A DNA stretch of 64,000 nucleotides from CAVUAF01 sp963739375 (GCA_963739375.1 CAVUAF010000014.1:62001-126000); one strand, 5' to 3'. Shown: positions 52,209-61,745, counted from the first letter of the stretch. The notes: generated by a model from the sequence alone, not told the origin. Program-made: numbers and translations.

Positions 52209-55200
52209 TCAGAAGGTGAAGCGCGCTGCCAGGCGGAACTGCCGCGCAGTCTGGAAGATCTGCGGCATGCCGTAGCGGCTAGCCAGCGTGAGCTTGGTCT
52301 GAACACCGGTGAATGCGCCCGTGGCGTTGAGCGCATCCTGGATGTTGAAGGCGGTCATGACCTTGTTCCAATCCACGTTCGGGTCGCCGGAGAAGCGGGA
52401 GGCCCGCGACGGGCTGATCAGTTGGGTCGGGATGGCAAACTCGTAGTACCCGACCGCGCTGTGCTGGTTGAGCATGTTGTAGCCATTGACCTCGAACACC
52501 AGGCGATAGTTCTCGTGCGTCTTGCTGACCTTGATTTCATGCGAGAGCACGAGGTCGGTCTGGAAGAACGCAGGGGTGCGGTCATTACTCTTCACCCCAG
52601 TCACGTTGATATCGCCGGTGGCGGCGCGGCTGAGCTGGAGGAATTCGCCGCGTCCATTAGCCCACTGGCAGGCCGACGAAGTGCCGACGACCGGCAAGCA
52701 GGTGTTGATGGGAGAGCCCTGGAAGGCCGACTGGATAGCGCCGATCATGGTGTCCATGCCCAGCCAGTGCAGCCGGTAGTAGCCGTAAGCGTTAACGGTG
52801 TTCGGGCGATCCGTAGACAGCGGGCCGCTATCGATCTTGCCGTTGGCGAGATAGGTCATGTTGGGCAGGTCGAAGAGACGGCTGTTATTGGGCGAGTGGC
52901 GGCCACCGCCACCGTCCGTGGGATCGGTGTTGGTCAAGCCGGGGTAGTTGCCCCGCAGCTTGCTGTAAGTGTAGGAGGCGGAGCCGTACCACTTGCTGCC
53001 GCCACGGCGGGTGAGGCGGAACTGCACCCCGTCGTAGTTGCGGATGGGCCCTACCACCCCGGGGCACTCGGCGCAGAACGGCACCGTGGTCAGGTAGTTG
53101 ACGCCAGCCGCGTTGGGGATGACCAGCGGGCGATGCAGCAGGTCGGCAAAGCTGCTGCCCGGGTTGCCAATGTAGAAGCCCAGGTTGTCGGTAATCGACA
53201 TGTCCTCGATCACGTTGTCGAGGCGCTTGCGCGAGTACCGGGTTTCCAGGCCCCAGTTGGGAGTGATGGCCCAATCCACACCGGTCACAAACTCATGCTG
53301 TGACAGGGGCTTCATGTTGGGCTGAATGGCCGGGTCACGCGGGTCCGTCTTGGTAGCGCGGTAGTCCACGTTTTCGATGAAGCGGCCAACGGTCACGCCC
53401 GGAGCGGGACCGGAGGGCGGGCAGCCGGCCGGAGCGGCGGCGCCGCCGGTCGGGGTGATGTTGGTGAAGGTAGGATCGTCCAAGGCATAGACGCACTCAT
53501 GCCAGTAGTCGGACCCGAAGGAGCCGCGCGCCAGACCCATCTTCATAATGTCATAGAACTTGCCATAGCTGGCATAGATCTTCACTTTGCCATTATGAAG
53601 CAGGTCGTAGGCAGCGCCGAGGCGCGGAGCAATTTTGTCGCTCCAGCCGAAGTGAACCGAGGGGAAACGGATCGGATCGTACGGCGGCTGCGTCTCTTCG
53701 TCGAAGCGGATACCCAGGTTCAGCGTCAGGCCATGGCCCACAGTCCAGGCATCCTGGAAGTAGTAGGCCTGGGCGGTCTGGGCGCTGAAGCCGGAGTTGG
53801 AGGTTTGGGTGCTGCCGGTGAAGAAGTAGCCATAGCGCCCCTGGCAGACACTAGGCATGCCGGCGGCGACATTGGCGGCTTTGATCGCGTCGCAGGCCGT
53901 GGTGCTGGTGACCGGGGAATACGCGATGCCCCAATCGATGTTCACCTGGGCGGGATTGGCGGTAAGGCTGACGTCGTTCCGCTGGCTCGACCAGGAGTAC
54001 CCAGTTTTGAGAGTGTGGGTGCCCCAGGCATGGCCAACAAAGTACGAGGCGTCAGCGCTCCACTGCTTGCGCCGGTAGGGGTTGAACAGGGTAGCGAAGT
54101 TGCTGGGAATGTTCGCAAACCCCGCATTGTTAATGGTCGAGGCCGGGAAGGCGGCCCCGGTCAGGTCGCGGCTGGCAGCGTTGACGGTGGTGTCGTAGAG
54201 GTAGCGGATGCCCGTCGGCGCACCGCGGGTTTCGCCGTTGTTGAAGAAGTAGCCGTAGCGGGAGCTGACCACCAACTTGCTGGTCGGGGTCCAGTCACCA
54301 CCAAAGCCAAAAACGGCGTTAGGGTTAACCGAGCCGGAATCCGCGCGCAGCGTGTTGGGGTCGGTAGTACGGCCGGTGTTGACCTGGCCATACGGACTCT
54401 CCAGACCACCCAGGGCGCCGGTGGTGCGGTTGTAGGAGTAGTTCCAACTGGCGAACAGGCGCAACGCGTTGAACGGGCCGTAGTCCAGCCGGTTGTAGGC
54501 GTTGTGCGTGATGCTGGAGTTGGTCAACGTGCGCGGCCCGGGGTTGGCGCCGGTAAAAACAGTGGTGCGCCGCGTGGTGTCGATTCTCGGAATATAGCTG
54601 CTGTAGAGCCACAGCCTGTCCTTGAAGATGGGGCCGCCGATTTCGTACCCGGGCTCGATGATGTGGCGGTTGTCCTTCTTGGGCACGAAGTATTCGGGGG
54701 TACCATCCAGACGGGTGGTGGTGTTGAGCTGGGTCAGCGACGGGTTTAGGCGCAGGCCGCACACTGCGCTGCCGCCGATGGCGGAGGTAAAGCCGCTGGA
54801 ACAGGCATCGTTGGCGTCCAGGGCCGAGCTCTGGAAGTAGGTGAGGAAGCCGCCGTGCCAGGCATTGGAACCGCGCTTGGGAATGGCGTTCACGTAGCCG
54901 CCCATCGCGCCGCCGAATTCGGCTTCGAAGCTGGACGACTTGATCTGCACTTCCTGGATGAAGTCGGTCTGGAAGTCCTTGCCGACGCCGCCGTTCTGGA
55001 TGTTGGTGATGTTGACGCCGTCAATGGCGTAGACGTTTTCCGAGTCGCTGGCGCCGTCCACCTGGAAGCCGTTGGTACGGCCGCCAGCTGCGGCGCCCTG
55101 CAAGGGCTCCATGCGGGCGCCGGGAGCGAACGGGATGACCGACTGGAACGACCGGCCCTTGGGCATGGCCATGAGTTGGTCGTGCTCCACGGTGACCGCC

Positions 55201-55619
55201 ACCTTCGACTGCGTGACGTCCACCATGGGCGCCGCGCTGGTGACCTCGACCGTCTCCTGCACCGTGCCCACCTGCAGAGCGATGTCAATCGTGGGCAGGC
55301 GGCCGGCGCTGAGCGCGATCCCTTCCTGCTTGGCGGTACGGAAGCCCTGCGCGCTTACGGTCAGGGTGTACACGCCCGCGGGAAGCGAGGAGAAACGGAA
55401 ATAGCCCGAGCTGTCGGTGGTGGTCTTCTGGCTACCGAGCAGCGACGTGCCGGTCGCTTCTACGGTGGCATTAGCAATCATTGCTCCCGCCGGGTCCTTT
55501 ACGTGACCTTCGAGGCCGGCGTTCGTTTCCTGCGCTATCGCGCCGGAAACGAGCAGGCTGAAGACCACGGTCCCGAGGAGCAGGTAGCGAGTGAATTTCT
55601 TTGTGAACTCGTTACTCAA
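52209..55619 (-). CDS. Oar-like TonB-dependent outer-membrane receptor
   Basis: The 1136-aa protein begins with a signal peptide (LLLGTVVFSLLVSGAIAQE) and a carboxypeptidase-regulatory-like domain (GLEGHVKDPAGAMIANATVE, DSSGYFRFSSLPAGVYTLTV). A plug region (FQVDGASDSENVYAIDGVNI, FIQEVQIKSSSFEAEFGGAM) and a long beta-barrel follow, ending in F (FRLAARFTF), as outer-membrane barrels do. These large receptors are expanded in acidobacteria and import glycans or other polymers with TonB energy; the substrate is unknown. The TTG start is supported by AAAGGAGG eight bases upstream. No SusD-like partner is adjacent. Confidence 0.93.
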   Translation of the reverse strand: MSNEFTKKFTRYLLLGTVVFSLLVSGAIAQETNAGLEGHVKDPAGAMIANATVEATGTSLLGSQKTTTDSSGYFRFSSLPAGVYTLTVSAQGFRTAKQEGIALSAGRLPTIDIALQVGTVQETVEVTSAAPMVDVTQSKVAVTVEHDQLMAMPKGRSFQSVIPFAPGARMEPLQGAAAGGRTNGFQVDGASDSENVYAIDGVNITNIQNGGVGKDFQTDFIQEVQIKSSSFEAEFGGAMGGYVNAIPKRGSNAWHGGFLTYFQSSALDANDACSSGFTSAIGGSAVCGLRLNPSLTQLNTTTRLDGTPEYFVPKKDNRHIIEPGYEIGGPIFKDRLWLYSSYIPRIDTTRRTTVFTGANPGPRTLTNSSITHNAYNRLDYGPFNALRLFASWNYSYNRTTGALGGLESPYGQVNTGRTTDPNTLRADSGSVNPNAVFGFGGDWTPTSKLVVSSRYGYFFNNGETRGAPTGIRYLYDTTVNAASRDLTGAAFPASTINNAGFANIPSNFATLFNPYRRKQWSADASYFVGHAWGTHTLKTGYSWSSQRNDVSLTANPAQVNIDWGIAYSPVTSTTACDAIKAANVAAGMPSVCQGRYGYFFTGSTQTSNSGFSAQTAQAYYFQDAWTVGHGLTLNLGIRFDEETQPPYDPIRFPSVHFGWSDKIAPRLGAAYDLLHNGKVKIYASYGKFYDIMKMGLARGSFGSDYWHECVYALDDPTFTNITPTGGAAAPAGCPPSGPAPGVTVGRFIENVDYRATKTDPRDPAIQPNMKPLSQHEFVTGVDWAITPNWGLETRYSRKRLDNVIEDMSITDNLGFYIGNPGSSFADLLHRPLVIPNAAGVNYLTTVPFCAECPGVVGPIRNYDGVQFRLTRRGGSKWYGSASYTYSKLRGNYPGLTNTDPTDGGGGRHSPNNSRLFDLPNMTYLANGKIDSGPLSTDRPNTVNAYGYYRLHWLGMDTMIGAIQSAFQGSPINTCLPVVGTSSACQWANGRGEFLQLSRAATGDINVTGVKSNDRTPAFFQTDLVLSHEIKVSKTHENYRLVFEVNGYNMLNQHSAVGYYEFAIPTQLISPSRASRFSGDPNVDWNKVMTAFNIQDALNATGAFTGVQTKLTLASRYGMPQIFQTARQFRLAARFTF

Positions 55620-55986
55620 TGCACCCTCCTTTGAAGTCGCACTTACGATTACTTCCTGACCCGCCGCCTTCCCCCGGTCGTGCTGGGGGAAGACAAAATC
55701 GAACTCGCACTGGAAGCCCACGAAATCAGCGATCAGACTGCCAAAAAACAGAGCCGAGACATATAGCGGGCAAGGTTCTGGTACTGGATTTCCAAGCAAT
55801 CTATGTGCACGCCGAGAACCGGACGAAGCATGATGTAAAGTACTGAATAATAAAGGCCTAATTCGTTCGCGGCGACCAGTCTATTAAAATCGGTAGAAAG
55901 CCGGCGCAGCAACTTCCAGTTTTTGGTATTTTACTTCCGATTCACCAGAGCAACCCGCGTAACGCCGTGCATTATCATGGGGCGGC
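55620..55986. other. AT-richer divergent promoter region
   Basis: Between the receptor and the next gene the sequence is clearly less GC-rich (for example TACTGAATAATAAAGGCC, TTTTTGGTATTTTACTTCCG). No word repeats occur here, unlike most gaps. It probably holds promoters for both divergent genes, but no confident -35/-10 pair was assigned. Confidence 0.4.
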
Positions 55987-56574
55987 ATGCTGGCCGAGTT
56001 CACCGTCGAAATGGGCGCGGAGGCCCCGGCGCTGGAGCTGCCGTGGGTGTCGGCCGACGGGTCGCGGCAGTTCATCGATCTGCGCACGGAACCGCAGCGC
56101 ATTCCCGAAATCGAGGAAGTACGAGCGTATCCGCCGCTGCGCGAGTTTCTGCTGGCGCTGAACGCGCGCTCGTCGCCGCTGGGCAGCGTGAAGTGCGACG
56201 CGTGGAGCACCAGCGAGCTGGCGGAAGAGGAGCTGCTCTTCGGGGCGCCGCTGAAGTTCGTGGCCTACGTGGACGTGGTGTTCCAGGAACCGGCGCTGCA
56301 AGCGTCGCAGGCCCACCACGAGCAGTTTGGGCGGGCGCTGTGCGAACTGCTGGCGCGGGCGCCGGAACTTCCCTGCGCCGCCGAGCTGGTGCTGCGGCGC
56401 TGCTACTTCCACGACCCGGTGGCGCCCGGCGCCTCGCGCGCTGGCTACTGTCTGACGCTGTACGTCACCGGGTATGGCGAGGAAGAAGAGCAGGCGCGGC
56501 AACGCGGGGGCATCGCGCTGCGCCTGGTGCAGAACGCGATGGCGCAGATCTTCGCGCGGCGCGCCGCCAGCTGA
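55987..56574 (+). CDS. Conserved hypothetical protein
   Basis: The 195-aa soluble protein (MLAEFTVEMGAEAPALELPW...EPQRIPEIEEVRAYPPLREF) has no signal peptide or clear known motif. Conserved-looking features include SVKCDAWSTSELAEEELLFG, a central helical part, and RRCYFHDPVAPGASRAGYCL followed by TLYVTGYGEEEE. Codon use agrees with neighbours. It lies just upstream of the tandem tRNA-Arg units. I do not recognise the family. Confidence 0.7.
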   Translation: MLAEFTVEMGAEAPALELPWVSADGSRQFIDLRTEPQRIPEIEEVRAYPPLREFLLALNARSSPLGSVKCDAWSTSELAEEELLFGAPLKFVAYVDVVFQEPALQASQAHHEQFGRALCELLARAPELPCAAELVLRRCYFHDPVAPGASRAGYCLTLYVTGYGEEEEQARQRGGIALRLVQNAMAQIFARRAAS

Positions 56575-56634
56575 CGGCACGCGGCATTCGCGGCGTTAAC
56601 GGCGAGAGCGCTGCGGTTGGATAGAATGGAAGCA

Positions 56635-56924
56635 GGGCCCGTAGCTCAGGTGGATCGAGCATCTGCCTTCTAAGTTGAGGCGGTTAGCGGGCGTGAGCGA
56701 CGCGCAGCGGAGCAGGAGCCCGCTGCCGAAATCCTGAGCGCCAGCGAAGGACCTCGCGCATAATGGAGCAAAACAGACCGGGCCCGTAGCTCAGGTGGAT
56801 AGAGCATCTGCCTTCTAAGTTGAGGCGGTTAGCGGGCGTGAGCGACGCGCAGCGGAGCAGGAGCCCGCTGCCGAAATCCTGAGCGCCAGCGAAGGACCTC
56901 GCGCATAATGGAGCAAAACAGACA
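56635..56924 (+). repeat. Two 145-bp units each starting with a tRNA-Arg 5' half
   Basis: Units at 56635 and 56780 repeat the tRNA-Arg 5' half (GGGCCCGTAGCTCAGGTGGA...CTTCTAAG), then switch to TTGAGGCGGTTAGCGGGCGT...CGCGCATAATGGAGCAAAAC. The switch occurs just 3' of the anticodon loop. Each unit contains a GCGGGC/GCCCGC inverted repeat. The intact tRNA is the third unit in phase (56925), so the spacing is exactly 145 bp twice. Confidence 0.9.
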
Positions 56925-57001
56925 GGGCCCGTAGCTCAGGTGGATAGAGCATCTGCCTTCTAAGCAGAGGGTCGCACGTTCGAGTCGTGCCGGGCCCGCC
57001 A
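56925..57001 (+). tRNA. tRNA-Arg (anticodon TCT)
   Basis: The 77-base cloverleaf has acceptor GGGCCCG/CGGGCCC, D-arm GCTC/GAGC, anticodon stem TCTGC/GCAGA with loop CTTCTAA, T-arm GCACG-TTCGAGT-CGTGC, and an encoded CCA. Its 3' half is duplicated at 60007-60052. Confidence 0.97.
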
Positions 57002-57322
57002 GTTATCTCGTTCTTCTTGCGATTGCGGCGCTTCGCCCTGAAGTTCGGGAAGCGCCTTTGCTTGGCTGTGCCCAGATTTGTGCCCGCCCAGCGAAAAACC
57101 AGCGCCAACATGCGAGGCGGTTACTTACGCCAAGGGCTGTTATCAACAACGATGTGCTTCAGGACCTCCTTCTGAGCGATTGCATCGAGCGGCTTGAGCC
57201 CCGGTTCTGTCACTCCGGAACGTCGTCACCAATCCCGGTGTCCCGCATCACCGCAAGCGCGGTTGCGTTTGGCGCTTCCTTTCACTGCCAATCCGTTCGC
57301 CACTGAGAGAGAGGAACTCCGG
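57002..57322. other. Non-coding left arm of the candidate island
   Basis: About 320 bp without a supportable gene. The minus strand reads VFRWAGTNLGTAKQ before the tRNA, which could be the eroded end of an integrase, but this is weak. No word repeats are seen. The end of the region supplies the GAGAGAGAGGAACTCC ribosome site for the peptidase. Confidence 0.35.
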
Positions 57323-59407
57323 ATGAAACGTCTGTTTGCACTGTCCCTTGTCGCTGTTTTGCTGTGTGGCGCCGCCCTCGCCGACGAAGGCATGTGGCTC
57401 TACAACGCCTTCCCCAAGGACCGGGTGAAGGCCAAGTACGGGTTCGAAGTGACGCAGGAATTTCTCGACCACCTGCGGCTGTCGTCGGTGCGCATGGGCG
57501 CGTCGGCATCGTTTGTCTCGCCCGACGGGCTGGTCTTCACCAATCACCACGTGGGCGCCGGCTGTATCCACAACATCTCCACCCCGCAGAAGGACTACAT
57601 GAAGCTCGGCTTCTACGCGGCAACGCGCGCTGCCGAAGCCAGGTGTCCCGGGCTGGAGATCGCCGTGCTCCAGGAGATCAAGGACGTCACCGAGCCCGTG
57701 CAGGCGGCGGCGAAGCCCGACATGACGCCGGCACAGGCGGCCGCGGCGCAACGCGCCATCATGGCGCGGATCGAGAAGGAGTGCTCGGCCAGCGGCGCGC
57801 GCTGCGACATCGTTACGTTGTACGCGGGCGCGATGTATCACCTCTACCGCTACCAGCAGTACCACGACGTGCGGCTGGTGTTTGCGCCGGAGTATGACGC
57901 CGCGTTCTTCGGCGGCGATCCCGATAATTTCACCTATCCGCGCTACGACCTCGACATCACCTTCTTCCGCATCTACGAAAACGATAAGCCCATCCACGCC
58001 GATCACTACCTCAAGTGGTCCACCACGGGCGTCAAGGAAGGCGACCTCATCTTCGCCTCCGGGCACCCGGGCTCGACGGGGCGCTTGCTGACGATGACGG
58101 AACTGGAGTTCCGCCGCGACGTGCAGTACCCGTTCACCCTGAAGAGCATGGCGCACCGCATCGGCGTGCTGAAGAAATTCAGTGCGGAGTCGGAGACGAA
58201 CACGCGCATCGCGGAGCGCGAGTTGTTCGGCCTGCAGAATTCCTTCAAGGCGACCACCGGGTATCAGTCGGGCCTGCTCAACCAGAAGCTGATGGCCGGC
58301 AAAGCGGCCGAGGAGAAGCAACTCCGCGCGTTCGTTGCTGCCGATCCCAAGCTCACGCAGCAGTACGGCGATCCCTGGGCCGAGATTGAGCGCACCGAAA
58401 ACATCCATCGCGAGCTCTTCGTCGCCAACAGCTACATCGAAGGCACGCTGGGCCTGCGCGGCACGATGGCGCAGAACGCGCGCACGCTGGTGCGCGCCGC
58501 CGACGAGCGGCTCAAGCCCAACGAGCAGCGCCTGCGCGGCTTCCAGGACGCGGCACTCGCGTCGATGGAGCAGCGGATCGCGAATCCCGCACCGGTGTTC
58601 AGGGCGCTGGAACTGGCCAACCTCAGCGATGGCTTGACGGAGATGCGCGACGCGCTGGGGGCGAATGACCCGGTCGTCCAGAAGCTCCTCAGCGGCCGGC
58701 AGCCCGCCGAAGCCGCCCGGCAGATGATCGAAGGCAGCCAGCTCGACGACCCGGCGGTGCGCAAACAGCTCTTCACCGGCGGCAAGGCCGCGATCGACGC
58801 CAGCACCGACCCGCTGATCGTGGCGATGAAGGCGATCGATCCTGAGGCGCGCGCCATCCGCAAGCGCATGGAAGACGAGGTGGACGCCGTGGTGCGGCGC
58901 AACAGCTCCGCCATCGTCAAGATCCGCTTCGCGAAATACGGCGCCAGCCAGGCGCCCGACGCCACCGGCACGCTGCGCCTCAACTACGGCGTGGTGAAGA
59001 GCTACACGCTCGACGGCAAGAAGATTCCGTGGCACACCACGTTTGCCGGCGCCTTCGAGCACGCCGCCGAGCACCACAACCAGCCGCCGTACCAGCTGCC
59101 CGAGAGCTGGCTGAAGGCCAAGTCGGCGCTCGACCTCAGCGTTCCGCTCGACACCGTGAACACCGCCGACAGCATCGGCGGCAATTCCGGCAGCCCCACC
59201 GTCAACACCAAGGGTGAAATCGTCGGCATCCTGTTCGACGGCAACATCCAGTCGCTGCCGTGGAACTTCTTCTTCGACGACACCGTCGGACGCACCGTCA
59301 TCACCGACAGCCGCGGCATCCTGGAAGCCTTGCGCAAGATCTACAAGGCCCCCGGCCTCGCCGACGAGCTGACCGGCAAGACCGCCTCCGCCGGCGGATC
59401 AAACTAG
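57323..59407 (+). CDS. S46 family peptidase (dipeptidyl peptidase-7/11 type), exported
   Basis: S46 enzymes remove N-terminal dipeptides in the periplasm with a trypsin-like Ser-His-Asp triad. The 694-aa protein has a signal peptide (MKRLFALSLVAVLLCGAALA), the S46 start DEGMWLYNAFP, the His motif TNHHVGAGCI (about residue 75), GGDPDNFTYPRYDLDITFFR with the Asp region, and the Ser motif GGNSGSPTVNTKGEIVGILF (about 620). The triad appears complete. The position before the Ser that sets DPP7 versus DPP11 preference was not resolved. It is the only gene in the tRNA-bounded segment. Confidence 0.95.
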   Translation: MKRLFALSLVAVLLCGAALADEGMWLYNAFPKDRVKAKYGFEVTQEFLDHLRLSSVRMGASASFVSPDGLVFTNHHVGAGCIHNISTPQKDYMKLGFYAATRAAEARCPGLEIAVLQEIKDVTEPVQAAAKPDMTPAQAAAAQRAIMARIEKECSASGARCDIVTLYAGAMYHLYRYQQYHDVRLVFAPEYDAAFFGGDPDNFTYPRYDLDITFFRIYENDKPIHADHYLKWSTTGVKEGDLIFASGHPGSTGRLLTMTELEFRRDVQYPFTLKSMAHRIGVLKKFSAESETNTRIAERELFGLQNSFKATTGYQSGLLNQKLMAGKAAEEKQLRAFVAADPKLTQQYGDPWAEIERTENIHRELFVANSYIEGTLGLRGTMAQNARTLVRAADERLKPNEQRLRGFQDAALASMEQRIANPAPVFRALELANLSDGLTEMRDALGANDPVVQKLLSGRQPAEAARQMIEGSQLDDPAVRKQLFTGGKAAIDASTDPLIVAMKAIDPEARAIRKRMEDEVDAVVRRNSSAIVKIRFAKYGASQAPDATGTLRLNYGVVKSYTLDGKKIPWHTTFAGAFEHAAEHHNQPPYQLPESWLKAKSALDLSVPLDTVNTADSIGGNSGSPTVNTKGEIVGILFDGNIQSLPWNFFFDDTVGRTVITDSRGILEALRKIYKAPGLADELTGKTASAGGSN

Positions 59408-60006
59408 CTGCTGGTCCACGTCTGTCCGCTTAGGGCGACGTGCGTCCACCGTACTGCCGCGCAACTCGTGAAGCCCGCCACCAGGCGGGCTTCACGGGTT
59501 AGTCTTCAGCAGTGCCGGCCAATTCGTAAGCGGTGCCGGTGGGGAGCGGACATCCGTAAAACGGTCGTTGGTCGTTGGCGCTCCCACACAGCAAAATTTG
59601 CTCGTGTGGGGTACCGAAGGGTATCGCCGCGCGACGCGCGGGCGTCCGCGCCACTTCGGCGGTAGCATGCTTGCCGATAAATCCCCTTCTCACCAGTGTG
59701 CGCTTTCTATTCGCCCTTACGCGGGGTGACAAGCAAACGTGGGCGGGCCGCAGGCGTTTTGAAATTTCAAAAAAAATCCGCGCGGGGCCAAGCCCTTGTA
59801 ACGCCCCCCCCCGGCCACCCTCTAAGACAATGCAGGCGGGAGATCGCGGCGGGAATTGTGCCCGAATTTGTGCCCACCACCAAACCCGACCGGCTGTGAC
59901 CGGTTGCTACGCGACCGCTCGCAAGCTGCTGAAATTGCGCACTTGAGCGCAATTCGTCGCTGCGCGTCGCATTCGGTCTATGTTGTTGATTTGCCGTGCG
60001 GGCTTT
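59408..60006. repeat. Repeat-derived right arm of the candidate island
   Basis: CGCCACCAGGCGGGCTTCAC hairpin text occurs near 59475, and GGTCGTTGGTCGTTGGC words near 59562. A degenerate CACACAGCAAAATTTGCTCG hairpin follows (related to the metK-ahcY array), with a run of nine Cs near 59805. No gene is supportable; a short GTNSGTIPAAIS reading on the minus strand is too weak to call an integrase remnant. Confidence 0.5.
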
Positions 60007-60052
60007 CCTTCTAAGCAGAGGGTCGCACGTTCGAGTCGTGCCGGGCCCGCCA
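60007..60052 (+). repeat. 46-bp tRNA-Arg 3' half (att-like right end)
   Basis: CCTTCTAAGCAGAGGGTCGC...CGGGCCCGCCA is identical to bases 56956-57001 of the tRNA and begins in the anticodon loop, a usual crossover site. Confidence 0.9.
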
Positions 60053-60104
60053 TGCCCCGGCCGTCGTCTGGCTCTCTCTCAGCGACGCTCCGCGCAGGTG
60101 GCGC

Positions 60105-61286
60105 TCAGCGGCCTCCCAGCAGCAGCTTGGCGATGGTAGCCAACTGCATGTTGCTGGTGCCCTCGTAGATCTTGCCGATCTTGGAATCGCGCCAGTATTT
60201 TTCGACCGGGTAGTCCTTGGTGAAGCCGTAGCCGCCGTAAACCTCGATGGCCAGCGAGGTGACGCGCTCGGCGACCTGGGAGCAGAAGAGCTTGGCCATG
60301 GCGGCTTCCTTGACGAATTTCATGCCGGCATCTTTCATGCGGGCGGCGTTGTAGACCAGCATGCGGGCGGCCTCGATCTCGGTCGCCATCTGGGCCAACT
60401 CGAACTGGACGCCCTGGAAGTCGGCAATGGGCTTGCCGAACTGGGTGCGCTCCTGGGCGTACTTGACGGCGCATTCCCAAGCGCCCGCGCGCCACCCCGA
60501 CCATCTGGGCGCCGATGCCGATGCGGCCTTCGTTCAGGGTCTCGATGGCGATCTTGTAGCCCTTGCCGGGCTCGCCCAGCACGTTGGCGCGGGGCACGCG
60601 GCAGTCTTCCAGGATCAATTCGCAGGTGGAGGAGGCGCGGATGCCGAGCTTGTCTTCCTTCCTGCCGACGGTGAAGCCGGGAGCATCCTCGCTCGACGAG
60701 AAACGCGGTGATGCCCTTGTAGCCGGCGGCGGGATCGAGGGTGGCGAAGATCACGAACAGGGCGGCTTCCTTGGCGTTGGTGATCCACAGCTTGCGGCCG
60801 TTCAGGAGGTACTCCTGGCCGCGAAGTTCGGCGCGGCATTGCAGCGCGAAGGCGTCGGAACCGGAGGCCGCCTCGCTGAGCGCGTACGCCCCGACCCACT
60901 CGCTGGCCATGCGCGGCAGGTAGCGCTGCTTCTGCTCGTCCGTGGCCCAGCGCAGCAGCGCGTTGTTGACCAGCGTGTTCTGCACGTCGACGATGACGCC
61001 GGCGGAGGCATCCACGCGCCGACATCTCCTCCACCGCGAGACATGCCTCGAAGAAGGTGCCGCCCCCGCCGCCGAACGTTTCCGGGATCTCGATGCCCAT
61101 CAGACCCAGCTGGAAGAACTGGGCCAGCAGGTCGTGGTCGAAGACCCCTTTCTCGTCCATCTCGCGCACGTGCGGGCGGATGCGTTCCTCGGCGAAATGG
61201 TGGACGGTATCGCGGAACAGGACTTCGTCTTCGCTGAGTGCCACCAGCGGAGCGGGCGCGCGTTGCTGGGCGAGTGCTTCCGGCAT
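60105..61286 (-). CDS. Acyl-CoA dehydrogenase, frameshifted
   Basis: This FAD enzyme oxidises acyl-CoA to enoyl-CoA in beta-oxidation or branched-chain degradation. Segments in three frames together read ALSEDEVLFRDTVHHFAEER, LGLMGIEIPETFGGGGGTFF, YALSEAASGSDAFALQCRAE, LNGRKLWITNAKEAALFVIF, ILEDCRVPRANVLGEPGKGY, NEGRIGIGAQMVGVARG and YGGYGFTKDYPVEKYWRDSK with GKIYEGTSNMQL. The catalytic base Glu lies in the last (IYEGTSN). Three single extra bases, near 61021, 60695 and 60487, explain all breaks. Removing them gives 392 aa, the normal length. It is divergent from the ferredoxin, with the island end behind it. Confidence 0.93.
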
Positions 61287-61478
61287 GGCAGTATTCCTTC
61301 GGGAGGAGAATGAGCGTTGGAGAACCCGCGATTCTAACACCGGCGGGCAGCCCCGGCGGGACCCAGCGCCGGCAGCACACGCGCCCGTGACGCTCGTCAC
61401 CGAGAGCGGGCCACACTCCCGCTAGGTTCAAGGCATACGCCCCGGGGAACACGAACCCGCGGGCGCGGGAGAGGCTTC

Positions 61479-61745
61479 ATGGCTTTCGTTATCGTCGAAG
61501 GTTGCAGCAAGGACGAGTTGTGCGTGGAAGCGTGCCCGACCGACTGCATTCATCCCACCAAGAGTGAGCCCGAGTTCGCCAACGTGAACCAGATGTACGT
61601 CGATCCGGAGGGATGCATCGACTGCGGCGCCTGCGTTCCGGTGTGCCCCACCAACTCCATCTTCCCGGCCGAAGAGGTCCCGGCCGACAAGCAGCAGTTC
61701 ATCGCCGAAAACGCCGGATTCTACGCGGGACGCGCTTCCGGCTAA
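61479..61745 (+). CDS. Ferredoxin (FdxA-like, two cluster motifs)
   Basis: The 88-aa protein has CSKDELCVEACPTDC at the N-terminus and CIDCGACVPVCPTNSIFPAE further on. This matches small bacterial ferredoxins related to FdxA, in which one cluster may be [3Fe-4S] and the other [4Fe-4S]. The first set reads C9...C15-x3-C19 and lacks the usual inner C-x-x-C spacing, as in FdxA-type proteins. It is a low-potential electron carrier; partners are not identified. GGGAGAGGCTTC precedes the ATG. Confidence 0.93.
   Translation: MAFVIVEGCSKDELCVEACPTDCIHPTKSEPEFANVNQMYVDPEGCIDCGACVPVCPTNSIFPAEEVPADKQQFIAENAGFYAGRASG

Larger units (their letters stand above)
56925..60052. mobile_element. Candidate integrated segment bounded by tRNA-Arg att-like repeats
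   Basis: The 46-base tRNA 3' half (56956-57001) recurs at 60007-60052. tRNA 3'-half duplications of this kind are produced by tyrosine-recombinase integration. The 3.05-kb interior holds one gene (S46 peptidase). Low-quality short sequence at both inner edges shares TTTGTGCCC, but no integrase survives. It is probably an eroded element. Confidence 0.6.

Noticed and set aside
56815..57111. Minus-strand frame across tRNA-Arg reading GTTRTCDPLLRRQ
   Set aside because: It is the translated complement of a tRNA, a well-known false protein.
59767..59952. Possible integrase remnant in the right arm of the tRNA-bounded segment
   Set aside because: Only a 61-codon frame with no catalytic residues; the evidence is too weak.
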